Origin: a virus
Reading direction: 5' to 3' (one strand)
Virus record (IMG/VR): IMGVR_UViG_3300009506_000093
Coordinates: 1 to 39,981 of that record
DNA: 39,981 nt
Below, in pieces: positions 21,109-28,420 of this stretch. Both the position numbers and the translations under genes were made by a program. Every line of letters begins with the position of its first letter. The stretch's first letter is position 1. The notes under the pieces are model-generated. The model did no database searches and was not told the origin of the DNA. It saw only the letters and a list, made by a program, of their open reading frames with translations.

Positions 21109-21678
21109 TCAGTTTTCCCACAAATAAACCGCCGACAGCGCCCGCAGGAACAAATCCCGGTGTCCTTCGGTCAGGACTTCCAGCAGCTGCGCCTTTTCGC
21201 GCATGTACACCACCGCAAAATTCGGGTCGTACAGCGTTATCGACCGCGTGTTGTCCAGCAGGTCCGCCAGCTTGACCGTCTTCGCCATGGCCGACGCCTG
21301 CGCCGTGTGCGCCCGATCCAGTGCCTTGCGGGCTGCCCGGTTGCCGTCTTCCGGCGTACTAATATCGGTCAGCTGCTGAACCAGCCGGACCATGCTTGAC
21401 CCCAGCCCATGCTGTAACAGGTCAGTAGCGGTCACGTCGGTGTCTTCCAGCACGTCATGCAGGTAGGCCGCGCCTATCATATCCACGTCAGGGAAAACGC
21501 CCCCGACAAGCCGTGCGACAGCCACGGGGTGCGTCACGTAGGGTTCGCCGGTGTACTTGCGCACCTGCCCGGCGTGGGCTTCCACGGCGACCCGCAGGGC
21601 GGTGTCCAGCAGGTCCACCGAACGCGGGGCCACAGTGCAGTGCCATCCGTGGCCGTTCTTCAGTATATCGTCAGTCAT
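21109..21678 (-). CDS. HD-domain hydrolase, ppGpp-hydrolase (Mesh1/SpoT-HD)-like
   Basis: 189 residues from the ATG at 21678 (GGGGAAC upstream). Metal-binding residues are in the expected order: His35 in EAHAGQ, His74-Asp75 in AAYLHDVLEDT and Asp139 in KLADLLDN. The motif THPVAVARLV (about 49-58) is typical of RelA/SpoT-type and Mesh1-type HD enzymes, which remove the 3'-pyrophosphate of (p)ppGpp. The short length and lack of synthetase, TGS or ACT domains indicate a stand-alone hydrolase. It could lower host alarmone during infection; the substrate is inferred from the family. Confidence 0.75.
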   Translation of the reverse strand: MTDDILKNGHGWHCTVAPRSVDLLDTALRVAVEAHAGQVRKYTGEPYVTHPVAVARLVGGVFPDVDMIGAAYLHDVLEDTDVTATDLLQHGLGSSMVRLVQQLTDISTPEDGNRAARKALDRAHTAQASAMAKTVKLADLLDNTRSITLYDPNFAVVYMREKAQLLEVLTEGHRDLFLRALSAVYLWEN

Positions 21679-21689
21679 CAGTGTTCCCC

Positions 21690-21977
21690 TTAAATCAGTG
21701 CGTCCAGCGGGCCGCGCTTCATGTCGGCCACCACATTGTGATGGTAGCCGCTGCGGTCCTGATAAAAGCCCCGGCAGTCGTAGCCGTTGTTTCGGCGGCG
21801 GTCTTCCTGCGTGTGGTAGGTCTTCCCACCACAGCGAAAGCAAACCCCGCCCGGGCCTTTCGGCTTGCCGTTTTCCACGTACGTGATGAACTGGCCGGTG
21901 CCCGCACAGCGGCGGCAGTGGTGGTTCCCGGTCACGGTGTAGTCGTTGTCGATCACGCCTATGTTCTGAATTTTCAT
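21690..21977 (-). CDS. DnaJ-type zinc-finger-like small protein
   Basis: 95 residues from the ATG at 21977 (AAGGGGAACCGAA leader). Two knuckles, CRRCAGTGQF and CFRCGGKTYH, are spaced about 25 residues apart. This is the CxxCxGxG arrangement of the DnaJ central zinc domain, here with just one pair of repeats. The C-terminal part is basic and aromatic (RRRNNGYDCRGFYQDR). A stand-alone domain of this type may bind RNA, DNA or an unfolded chain; the specific role is unknown. Confidence 0.65.
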   Translation of the reverse strand: MKIQNIGVIDNDYTVTGNHHCRRCAGTGQFITYVENGKPKGPGGVCFRCGGKTYHTQEDRRRNNGYDCRGFYQDRSGYHHNVVADMKRGPLDALI

Positions 21978-21988
21978 TTCGGTTCCCC

Positions 21989-22102
21989 TTAGTACAGCGG
22001 TTTCATCGGACGGTTGCGGGCAGCCTTGAATTCGATCCAGAAAATCCCGGCTACTGCGGCGGTTCCGGCTACTACTGCAATCAGTGTCATGAATGTGGTC
22101 AT
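21989..22102 (-). CDS. small single-pass membrane peptide, 37 aa
   Basis: The ORF begins at 22102 with AGGAAAACGAA just before it, as the first gene after promoter P5. Residues 2-23 (TTFMTLIAVVAGTAAVAGIF) form one hydrophobic helix, followed by a basic tail (KAARNRPMKPLY). The predicted orientation is N-out, C-in. Too short to classify. Confidence 0.6.
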   Translation of the reverse strand: MTTFMTLIAVVAGTAAVAGIFWIEFKAARNRPMKPLY

Positions 22103-22125
22103 TTCGTTTTCCTTTCTGATTTCGT

Positions 22126-22192
22126 GTGGTCTTACTTAACTTAACGACCACCTTACAGGAAACTTTAGCCCATTACAACAAATTTTTTACGC
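22126..22192 (-). promoter_or_regulatory. promoter P5 of the repeated early family
   Basis: -35 TTGTAA (22173-22178), 17-nt spacer with GGGCTAAAG, -10 TAAGGT (22150-22155) followed by GG, then CGTTAAGTTAAGTAAGACC, which can pair GGTC with GACC. Confidence 0.8.
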
Positions 22193-22603
22193 TTTGCGGC
22201 TGATCTTGTACATGCAGACGATTCGCTTCCGGCGGTTCTTTGACCAGTCTAGCACTTCGCTTCCGGCCACGGCGCCCAAGTGCCGCGAATAGCTGACAAT
22301 ATAGCGGTCTGGGAATGCGCCCGGCTTTTCGGTCAGCAGGCGGTTCAGGGTCAGGCCGGTGCGGGCCGGGATTTGCGTCGCGTCGATTCGTTCCCATGTG
22401 TAGCCCAAAGATTCCAGCGCGTCCAGCGTTTGCCAGATAAAGGTCCCGTCCCGGGGCTTGCGGCCCTGACATTCCAGCGCGTAGTGGGCCATTTCGTAGC
22501 CTTCGCCAGTCGCTATCGCCAGCGCCTTTACTGCGCAGTCGTTGCGCTCGAAAAATTCGTTCGATGTTTCCATGACCTTTTCGTAAAGTTCGTAGGGTGT
22601 CAT
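22187..22603 (-). CDS. putative papain-like cysteine peptidase
   Basis: 138 residues from the ATG at 22603; AGAAAGGTACAGAAAG lies upstream. The segment RNDCAVKALAIATGEGYEMAH (pieces about 21-41) has the Asn-Asp-Cys at the start of a helix, the pattern of the nucleophile helix of NlpC/C39-like papain-fold proteins. GRKPRDGTF and, near the end, SYSRHLGAVAGSEVLDW supply a His on a strand followed by a V-x-D turn, as expected for the second and third catalytic positions. Whether it is an active protease, amidase or transglutaminase cannot be judged. Confidence 0.55.
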   Translation of the reverse strand: MTPYELYEKVMETSNEFFERNDCAVKALAIATGEGYEMAHYALECQGRKPRDGTFIWQTLDALESLGYTWERIDATQIPARTGLTLNRLLTEKPGAFPDRYIVSYSRHLGAVAGSEVLDWSKNRRKRIVCMYKISRKA

Positions 22604-22625
22604 CTTTCTGTACCTTTCTGGTTTG

Positions 22626-22641
22626 GGGCCGTCCATGGCCC
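22626..22641 (-). repeat. intergenic hairpin, ATGGAC hexaloop (copy 5)
   Basis: GGGCC-ATGGAC-GGCCC on the minus strand (5-bp stem), 11 nt after the stop at 22653 and about 10 nt before the Shine-Dalgarno region of the papain-like gene. Confidence 0.75.
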
Positions 22642-22652
22642 GGGGGTTCGTT

Positions 22653-23024
22653 TTAGGCTTCGTGGCGGTCGGCCATCCACTGTTTGTACCCGGCCTGCGT
22701 CTGCGGGTAACCGTCGGCCTTCAGCCACTTTTTGATGTGACTCAGGACGAAACCCTTCGACTGCACGATTTCCAGCGGGGTTTCACCAGCGGCCATGCGG
22801 CCCAGATATTCTTCGACGGTGAAGTTCTTGCAAAGGAAGGTGATCCACGGACCCTTGCTGCTGGTCGACGCGTACTTGAAGCGGGCAATAAAAGCGGGCT
22901 TCGCGATGCCTTCGCGGGTCGGGTGACAGGGCTGCGTGTAGTATTCAGTCATTTCGCCCTGTTCGCCGTTGTAGGTCAGGTAGCCGCCGTGGTAGCTGAA
23001 GTCGTCGCGGTTGAATTTGGTCAT
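22653..23024 (-). CDS. hypothetical protein, 123 aa
   Basis: A 123-residue protein rich in Tyr, Gly and Lys. Beta-rich N-terminal part (FSYHGGYLTYNGEQGEM), a central FIARFKYASTSSKGPWITFL stretch, and a helical C-terminal part (LEIVQSKGFVLSHIKKWLK). No motif is recognised. It is the first gene after promoter P6, with AAAGGGGAAACGAA before the ATG, and is followed by hairpin copy 5. Confidence 0.7.
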   Translation of the reverse strand: MTKFNRDDFSYHGGYLTYNGEQGEMTEYYTQPCHPTREGIAKPAFIARFKYASTSSKGPWITFLCKNFTVEEYLGRMAAGETPLEIVQSKGFVLSHIKKWLKADGYPQTQAGYKQWMADRHEA

Positions 23025-23045
23025 TTCGTTTCCCCTTTCTGATCT

Positions 23046-23118
23046 GGTTTGTGTTGCCGTTCACTTAACTTAACGGCAAGGTTACCGGAACCTTTAGGGC
23101 ATTACAACAATTTTTTTC
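23046..23118 (-). promoter_or_regulatory. promoter P6 of the repeated early family
   Basis: -35 TTGTAA (23102-23107), 17-nt spacer with CCCTAAAGG, -10 TAACCT (23079-23084). The start region has the best dyad of the family: TTGCCGTT and AACGGCAA (23054-23079 in total), a perfect 8-bp inverted repeat around the conserved AAGTTAAGTG. Because the first arm touches the -10, the dyad is placed like an operator over the start site. Confidence 0.8.
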
Positions 23119-23138
23119 GTTTTTACCGAAAAAAGTTT

Positions 23139-23154
23139 GGGCCGTCCGTGGCCC
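23139..23154 (-). repeat. intergenic hairpin, ACGGAC hexaloop (copy 6)
   Basis: GGGCC-ACGGAC-GGCCC on the minus strand (5-bp stem), 8 nt after the stop at 23163 and upstream of the P6 A/T tract. Confidence 0.75.
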
Positions 23155-23162
23155 GGTTCTTG

Positions 23163-23417
23163 CTACAGCCGGTCGATATTGTCCAGCAGCTTGCGGATCG
23201 CAGCCGTTCGGGCTTCGTCGCGCCGCAGCCAGACGCGTTCCGGCTTGTACCCGACGTGGTCGATGATCACGGCCCGGCCGTCGGAGTAGTATTTGTAGTC
23301 GCCGCGTGCGACACGTGTCACGCGCCCTTCCTTGATCTTCACGCCGCCGTCGCGGGTGTACACCATGACGTACACGGTCGTGCGGGGTTTCAGTTCGTCG
23401 AATTCTCTACCTTGCAT
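23163..23417 (-). CDS. hypothetical protein, 84 aa
   Basis: A basic beta-rich 84-residue protein (TTVYVMVYTRDGGVKIKEG, VTRVARGDYKYYSDGRAVI) with a C-terminal helix (EARTAAIRKLLDNIDRL). The fold could be a small SH3- or KOW-like barrel. AAAGGTGATACT precedes the ATG, shorter than the usual leader. It lies between hairpin copies 6 and 7. Function is unknown. Confidence 0.65.
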   Translation of the reverse strand: MQGREFDELKPRTTVYVMVYTRDGGVKIKEGRVTRVARGDYKYYSDGRAVIIDHVGYKPERVWLRRDEARTAAIRKLLDNIDRL

Positions 23418-23438
23418 AGTATCACCTTTCTAGGTTGT

Positions 23439-23452
23439 GGCCGTCCATGGCC
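23439..23452 (-). repeat. intergenic hairpin, ATGGAC hexaloop (copy 7)
   Basis: GGCC-ATGGAC-GGCC on the minus strand, 7 nt after the stop at 23460 and about 10 nt before the AAAGGTG of the 84-aa gene. Confidence 0.75.
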
Positions 23453-23459
23453 GTCAGGG

Positions 23460-23822
23460 TTAGTTTACGGGGTAGGTCCAGTCCAGCCCGTAGTCGTAAC
23501 GAAAATGGTCGTCGTCACGTGCGTGATATTCGTCGGCACTGCGCAGCCAGCGAATCGCGGTTTCCCGGGTGCGGGCGCCCATGGCCACCACGTCGGCCAC
23601 CAGCTTTTCGAACTTGGCGGCGTTGCGGGCGAACATTTCGCGTTCGTGCTGTTCCTGCCCGGCGCAGTCGTCGGAAACCTGCTGCGCCAGCACGCGCAGT
23701 TCGTCCATCGACATGGCGTCGAAGTTCACCCAGCGCGGGCGGATGCCGTGGGCCGACTTGTATTCGTCCCAGATATAGATTTCCAGAAATTCGCGGTCGT
23801 TGCAGGTGCTGAAGTCGTTCAT
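23460..23822 (-). CDS. hypothetical protein, 120 aa
   Basis: An acidic 120-residue protein: N-terminal CNDREFLEIYIWDEYKSAHG, a long central helix (RVLAQQVSDDCAGQEQHERE) and a Tyr/Asp-rich C-terminus (HFRYDYGLDWTYP). It resembles short early proteins found in several phages, but I cannot name a family. It is the first gene after promoter P7, with AAAGGGGACACAAA before the ATG. Confidence 0.65.
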   Translation of the reverse strand: MNDFSTCNDREFLEIYIWDEYKSAHGIRPRWVNFDAMSMDELRVLAQQVSDDCAGQEQHEREMFARNAAKFEKLVADVVAMGARTRETAIRWLRSADEYHARDDDHFRYDYGLDWTYPVN

Positions 23823-23835
23823 TTTGTGTCCCCTT

Positions 23836-23906
23836 TCTGTTGTCGTTCACTTAACTTAACGGCAACTCTACAGGAAACTTTAGCCCACTGCAACAATTTT
23901 TTTCGG
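23836..23906 (-). promoter_or_regulatory. promoter P7 of the repeated early family
   Basis: -35 TTGCAG (23888-23893), 17-nt spacer with GGGCTAAAG, -10 TAGAGT (23865-23870). The start region carries GTTGCCGTT and AACGACAAC as a 9-bp inverted repeat with one mismatch around AAGTTAAGTG. The stop codon of the methyltransferase gene lies in the spacer. Confidence 0.8.
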
Positions 23907-24404
23907 TAGTGACACCAGAACCGTGAATTCCCCGTGCCCGGCTTCGACCATTTCAACCGAATCCCAGCGGTCCATCAGCTTCGAAAACCACCATTCCGGC
24001 GGTTTCACCAAAATGTGCGTATTCCGGCCGTCCGGCAGGGTTTTATGCGCGTGTCGGGTCGCGATGTTCAGCAGGGCACATTCCCGGGCCAGCTGTTGCA
24101 GGTGGTCCAGCACGTCGTCGATGTATTCCGGTTCGATGTGTTCCAAAACATCGGTACATACGACGATGTCCGCAGGTTCCGGTGCAGTGCAGTGTTTCGG
24201 AATGGCCGGGTCGTACTGATTGATATGGAACGGCAGGGCAGCCGCCAGACGGCCTTTGCCGCAGCCGTAGTCCAGCACGTCGTCCGTGTCGTACTCTGCG
24301 CACAGGGTCGACACTGCGGTGACCCAGCGGGCGCCGCCGGTGCCGTATCCGGGTTTCGTGTTGTGCAGGATTTCGTTTTGCTTGCGATAGTCGTCGCTAA
24401 TCAT
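23880..24404 (-). CDS. class I SAM-dependent methyltransferase
   Basis: 174 residues with a clear SAM-binding motif VLDYGCGKGRLAAAL (about 43-57), an acidic strand-2 equivalent (NQYDPAIP), and motif IV ADIVVCTDVLEHIEPEYID (about 78-96). This is typical of small UbiE/Methyltransf_11-type enzymes. The substrate is unknown. ATGA overlap with the UvrD-like helicase gene fixes the start, and the gene ends inside promoter P7. Confidence 0.8.
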   Translation of the reverse strand: MISDDYRKQNEILHNTKPGYGTGGARWVTAVSTLCAEYDTDDVLDYGCGKGRLAAALPFHINQYDPAIPKHCTAPEPADIVVCTDVLEHIEPEYIDDVLDHLQQLARECALLNIATRHAHKTLPDGRNTHILVKPPEWWFSKLMDRWDSVEMVEAGHGEFTVLVSLPKKIVAVG

Positions 24405-25978
24405 GCTACTTTTGCCTTTTCGCTGAATTTAGGGAACGGGTACCCGTTCAGGGATTGTTTGTTGCAAATTATCAGGCGCCGACGTGCCCGGGACGCGCCG
24501 ACATAAAAAACCCGATGTTCTTCGTCGGCCGCGCGCAGGTTGTGGGCGTACATGCGGTGGGTCTGGCGGGACATGTCCGTTAATAGTAGCACGTTGTCGG
24601 CTTCGCCGCCTTTGACCTTGTGAATCGTTGACAGCGTGACGCGCGGGTTTTTCAGTGATTCACCGTGCCGCCTGACGCGCCGATAATAGTCGACTTTGTG
24701 CTGCGGGATTTTTTGCAGGATGTCCCACCAGTTCGCCGCCGGATCGGTCAGCAGGGAAAACTGGTCGCGCAGTTCATCGAACGAAAACTGGTCGGTATCT
24801 TCGACGTGTTCCATGCGCGCTTTGCCACCGTAGCCGATGTGTTTCTGCGTCCGCAGCAGGGCGAACAGCTGTTTCGCGCGTAGGCCGGAAATTTGCTTGC
24901 CCTGCGCCAGATTCGCCCACGCATGAATAGCGCCCATTTCGTCCGGCTTTATCACGTCGTAATTGCTGAACTTGATCGGAACGCCTTTGTTCATCAGCCA
25001 GCCTTTGATTGTGTTCAGGTGGTGTCCGTTACGCGCCAGCACCAGCCAGTCGCCGCCTTCCACAATGTCGACCGCGTACTTCACGTCGGCGATGCGGTAC
25101 ACTTCGCCTTCGGTCCCATTGTGGGACCAGTCCTTTTCGTACCGTTCGCTGATCCGGTTCGACAGGTGATTTGCGACCATCCACGGCCTGCGCGGCAGCC
25201 GGTAGGACTTGTTCAGCACCTGTTTTTCGCCGTCAAGGTGCAGGAACTGCTGCACGTCGGCCCCGTTCCATTCGTAAATCGCTTGGTCGTCGTCACCTGC
25301 AATGTACAGTTCTTTCACGTCGCGAAACATCCAGTGAATGAAATCCCACTGGACGGCGGTCAGGTCCTGCGCTTCGTCGATTATCGCCACGTCCACGTCA
25401 ATGGCCGGATATTCCAGATACACGGGTTCAATCATCAGGTCGGTGTAGTCGCGCAGGCCGTAGGTCTTTTTGTACTGATCCAGCGCCACGACCAGCCGCT
25501 TCAGTTCCTTGCCATACCGCCCGATGCTGTACTGCCATTCCAGCTGCGACATGCTGCGAACGTAATCGCGCAGCGTCATTTTCATGTTACGCGCGACGCT
25601 GATCACAGACAGCAGGTGATTCCCCAGATTGTTAGCGCGCGTTTCGGTCTTGCTGTCCGCGCGTTCGCCGGTCAGGCCCGGCAGCCCGATCAGCTGGCCT
25701 ATTTCCTTGTATTGCGGCTTGTACATGTAGTCGTCTTGTTTCATGCCCATGACCATGGACGCCAGCGAATGCAGCGTTTTGAAGTATGGCATGTCTTCGC
25801 GTTCGAACTTGAACCGATCAATGGCCCGGTCCTGTGCTTCGTGCGCGGCTTTTCGCGTGAACGACACGTACGCGATGCGCTGCGGGGAAATCCCCGAACG
25901 CATCTTTTCGTCGACGATGTTCAGCAGTGTCGTCGTTTTGCCGGTTCCCGGCGGTCCCAGAATGATTCGCTTGCGCAT
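24401..25978 (-). CDS. SF1A DNA helicase, UvrD/Rep-like
   Basis: 525 residues from the ATG at 25978 (TGATG junction); the longer open frame is a shadow. Motifs in order are ILGPPGTGKTTTLL (Walker A, 6-19), AIIDEAQDLTAVQWDF (Walker B/motif II), GDDDQAIYEWNGAD (motif III), RLPRRPWMVANHLS, VTLSTIHKVKGGEADNV (motif V) and FYVGASRARRRLIIC (motif VI). UvrD-family enzymes unwind 3'-5'. Compact size and linkage to the primase gene suggest it is the replicative or recombination helicase of the module. Confidence 0.93.
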   Translation of the reverse strand: MRKRIILGPPGTGKTTTLLNIVDEKMRSGISPQRIAYVSFTRKAAHEAQDRAIDRFKFEREDMPYFKTLHSLASMVMGMKQDDYMYKPQYKEIGQLIGLPGLTGERADSKTETRANNLGNHLLSVISVARNMKMTLRDYVRSMSQLEWQYSIGRYGKELKRLVVALDQYKKTYGLRDYTDLMIEPVYLEYPAIDVDVAIIDEAQDLTAVQWDFIHWMFRDVKELYIAGDDDQAIYEWNGADVQQFLHLDGEKQVLNKSYRLPRRPWMVANHLSNRISERYEKDWSHNGTEGEVYRIADVKYAVDIVEGGDWLVLARNGHHLNTIKGWLMNKGVPIKFSNYDVIKPDEMGAIHAWANLAQGKQISGLRAKQLFALLRTQKHIGYGGKARMEHVEDTDQFSFDELRDQFSLLTDPAANWWDILQKIPQHKVDYYRRVRRHGESLKNPRVTLSTIHKVKGGEADNVLLLTDMSRQTHRMYAHNLRAADEEHRVFYVGASRARRRLIICNKQSLNGYPFPKFSEKAKVA

Positions 25979-27549
25979 CAGAATTCCATGCGTTCGTCGA
26001 CTTGCGGCACCGCGCTTTCCGGGTCTTTCGTCACGAAGTCTTCCGGAACCAGCCAGTAGTTCAGCTTTTTGTTGCCGGTAGTGGTCGTTTCTTTCTTTTC
26101 GACGCCCAGATTGTGCAGCTGCTGCCACAGCCCGCTGGCAGTCGTGTTCGGGAACCGCTGCTGCTGAAGATATTTCGAAAAAGCTTCGAAATGGAACAGG
26201 AATTTGTTGTTTTCGAAAAGTACCATTCCGGTCAGTATATCACGCCGCGACTTTGCTTCGGGCGCCGTTTCGATGAAGTCCTTCAGCATAGTGCCCAGAC
26301 TGGCGGTCGACGTGTATTCATACGGGATTTCGATCACTTCCCGATTCACAAGCCAGTGCTGAATCATCTGGTCCCACATTGCATTGTTCATTCGCGGCGG
26401 CATCTTGTCCAGAACTTCAAAAACCTTTTCGCGGAATTTCACATTATTGGTCAGTTCAGCCCGCTGAAACTTCACGTCCTGCCCGTTTATCGACATGATG
26501 TACTGCGGCGGTTCGTCAGTAACGACAGCCCCGGCAGCGTTCACCTGCACGATCTTTCGGACGCCTTCAATGTTCCAGTCTTCCCAGACCTGAACTAGAC
26601 CGCCCATAACTCCGAATTCACGGGTCTGGCATAGTGGTTTGTTGCAGACTTCCATGCAGACCGCATCCTTGCACAGATAGCCGTACTCCCGGTCTGTATC
26701 CAGTGACTTGAAGATGGTCGCAGTGATTTCGCGCATGGGCAAGGCCGGGCTGAAGTAGTCGCCGTTCCACTCTATGACCTTGTCCTGCCATTCGTCGGGG
26801 TATTTTTTCTTTGCGTATATGGCGAACTGGAACAGTGCTTTGTTCCGCCCGCCTTCGCCGACGCCATTGTGCGCCATGGTCTGAATGCACGGCGGCCCGT
26901 CACTGAATGGAATTTCCTGCTGGTGAATTTCCAGCTTGTCGAAATCGGCGGGACTGATCCGCTTGCTTTCCGCGTAGTCCAAGAATTTTTCGAAATCAGC
27001 AATCGGCTTTCCCGCGTCGTCGAATGCGTACCGCTGCGTCATTTCGGCGTCGAAGTACGGGAGGTTTATCCAGTTCCCGACTTCACCGTTCGCGGCGTCT
27101 AGCTTTTCCTGTTTCGGGAAGATTTCGATTTTCGGGTATCCCAGCATCCTAGCCAGTTCGCCCAGCTTCGCGCGAATTTTCGCTGCGTTCGCCGGTTCCG
27201 AAAAGAAAATGTAAAGGTGGGCGCCGCCAGACTTTGACTTTGCCCAGACGATAGGGAACCCGGACCGCTTTGCATCGGTCACGAATCGTTTCACTGTGGG
27301 TTCATCGTACACGTCGAAATCAATCGCTGCGAATTCGCACGTGCCGTCGTCGTGGATCGGAACTACGCCCAGACCAGATTTGCCCGTCAGGTGGGCTTCC
27401 CATTTTTCGGTCGTTACAGGTTCGGCGACTGTTTGCGCGCGACCGCCGATCTTTCCGGACTCTTTTTGCAGGTTCCGGTCTTCCCGGTATATACCATGCG
27501 CGCGCGTCAGGCCGCTAAACAGCCGACTGAATCGTTCTATCTTGTCCAT
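25978..27549 (-). CDS. archaeo-eukaryotic primase (AEP) superfamily protein, TOTE-type
   Basis: 523 residues. The AEP catalytic core is visible: CEFAAIDFDVYDE (about 71-83) gives the metal-binding Asp77-x-Asp79 pair, KSKSGGAHLYIFF (about 104-116) gives the S-x-H motif, and IEIFPKQEKL (about 141-150) the following conserved strand seen in TOTE-type primases. Farther on, HNGVGEGGRNKALFQFAIYA matches the PriCT-like helical segment. A Cys-containing region (CKDAVCMEVCNKPLCQ, about 293-308) may bind zinc or Fe-S. The C-terminal third is uncharacterised. It is TGATG-coupled to the UvrD-like helicase, forming a primase-helicase pair. Confidence 0.85.
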   Translation of the reverse strand: MDKIERFSRLFSGLTRAHGIYREDRNLQKESGKIGGRAQTVAEPVTTEKWEAHLTGKSGLGVVPIHDDGTCEFAAIDFDVYDEPTVKRFVTDAKRSGFPIVWAKSKSGGAHLYIFFSEPANAAKIRAKLGELARMLGYPKIEIFPKQEKLDAANGEVGNWINLPYFDAEMTQRYAFDDAGKPIADFEKFLDYAESKRISPADFDKLEIHQQEIPFSDGPPCIQTMAHNGVGEGGRNKALFQFAIYAKKKYPDEWQDKVIEWNGDYFSPALPMREITATIFKSLDTDREYGYLCKDAVCMEVCNKPLCQTREFGVMGGLVQVWEDWNIEGVRKIVQVNAAGAVVTDEPPQYIMSINGQDVKFQRAELTNNVKFREKVFEVLDKMPPRMNNAMWDQMIQHWLVNREVIEIPYEYTSTASLGTMLKDFIETAPEAKSRRDILTGMVLFENNKFLFHFEAFSKYLQQQRFPNTTASGLWQQLHNLGVEKKETTTTGNKKLNYWLVPEDFVTKDPESAVPQVDERMEF

Positions 27550-27569
27550 TCATTGCACCCGTAGAAAGT

Positions 27570-27592
27570 GTGGCCGGGATTGCCCCGGCCAC
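27570..27592 (-). repeat. strong intergenic hairpin, 9-bp stem
   Basis: GTGGCCGGG and CCCGGCCAC flank a 5-nt loop (GCAAT on the minus strand) between the stop at 27611 and the primase start at 27549. A short ACTTT follows, so it may be a weak or partial terminator or an RNA-processing/stability site. It does not carry an ANGGA loop. Confidence 0.7.
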
Positions 27593-27610
27593 CATCAAGC
27601 TTCCAGTTGC

Positions 27611-28420
27611 TTAATACTCGGGTTTTCCTTCCACCGTTGTACCACCTTCGGCGTCGTCCCCGCCGTTCAGTGATTCGGTCGCTTCCTTGACTTCGCCCGC
27701 GCGGATTCTGTTGTGGAAATCCACGGCCGCGTCGAACAGGTTCTGATCCTCGACCAGTCCCGAATAGTTGATGTCCCAGCCCCACCAGCTGTTGTCGTCC
27801 TTGCTTTCGCCGACCACGCCGATGCCGTACAGGAACGCCTGCATAAAGCGAATGCCTTTCGACTTTTTCTTTATGTCGATGTCACTGTTCAGTCGCTTGG
27901 ACTTTTTGGTTTGGGTCCGTTCCATGGTGATTATTGCCGGTTCATACGTGCCGTCATTGCGGACAATGATCACGTAGTGGTACCGGGTGTCGGACAGCTG
28001 ATTGCCATTCGGCAGGATGTCGCGATTCTTGTCGTCGCGTTCGGTTTCCTTCATCAGTTCCAGACCATCCAGAACACCGTGTTCGGCCACGTAGCCGCCG
28101 CCCTGTTCGCGGGTCTTCCATTCCATGAACGCGCGCCGGTAGTACACCGGGACCAGCTTCAGTTCGTCCTTTTCAAGGTCGAAGATTTCCTGCGTCACAG
28201 TGTTGATCAGCATTCCTTCCTGCGCGCCTTCGATGAAACTGCCACTGGTCTTTTTCACCTGCGGCGATGTACTCTGAAGGATTCGCAGAAAAGGAATCGC
28301 GAACGAATCAGCGTCGGCCTGTTCAAGGCCCGCGTCTTCGAAATCAGCATACGCGCCGTCTTTCAGGAATGCGGGCAGGCCCGCGTCTTTCTTTGTTGCT
28401 ACAGCTTTGCCTGTTGCCAT
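27611..28420 (-). CDS. conserved replication-associated protein, possible ssDNA-binding
   Basis: 269 residues. Features are an N-terminal Ala/Lys-rich start (MATGKAVATKKDAGLPAFLK), a middle with FAIPFLRILQSTSPQVKK and GMLINTVTQEIFDLEKDEL, the aromatic YYRRAFMEWKTREQGGGYV, and an acidic C-terminus (NGGDDAEGGTTVEGKPEY). The order of a basic/aromatic core plus acidic tail, and position next to the primase, fit a phage single-strand DNA-binding or annealing protein; I cannot confirm the family. The strong GGTGCAACGAC leader and flanking hairpins suggest high expression. Confidence 0.65.
   Translation of the reverse strand: MATGKAVATKKDAGLPAFLKDGAYADFEDAGLEQADADSFAIPFLRILQSTSPQVKKTSGSFIEGAQEGMLINTVTQEIFDLEKDELKLVPVYYRRAFMEWKTREQGGGYVAEHGVLDGLELMKETERDDKNRDILPNGNQLSDTRYHYVIIVRNDGTYEPAIITMERTQTKKSKRLNSDIDIKKKSKGIRFMQAFLYGIGVVGESKDDNSWWGWDINYSGLVEDQNLFDAAVDFHNRIRAGEVKEATESLNGGDDAEGGTTVEGKPEY

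Noticed and set aside
27570-27592. Member of the ANGGA hairpin family
   Set aside because: The loop is GCAAT and has no GGA; it is listed only as a separate strong hairpin.
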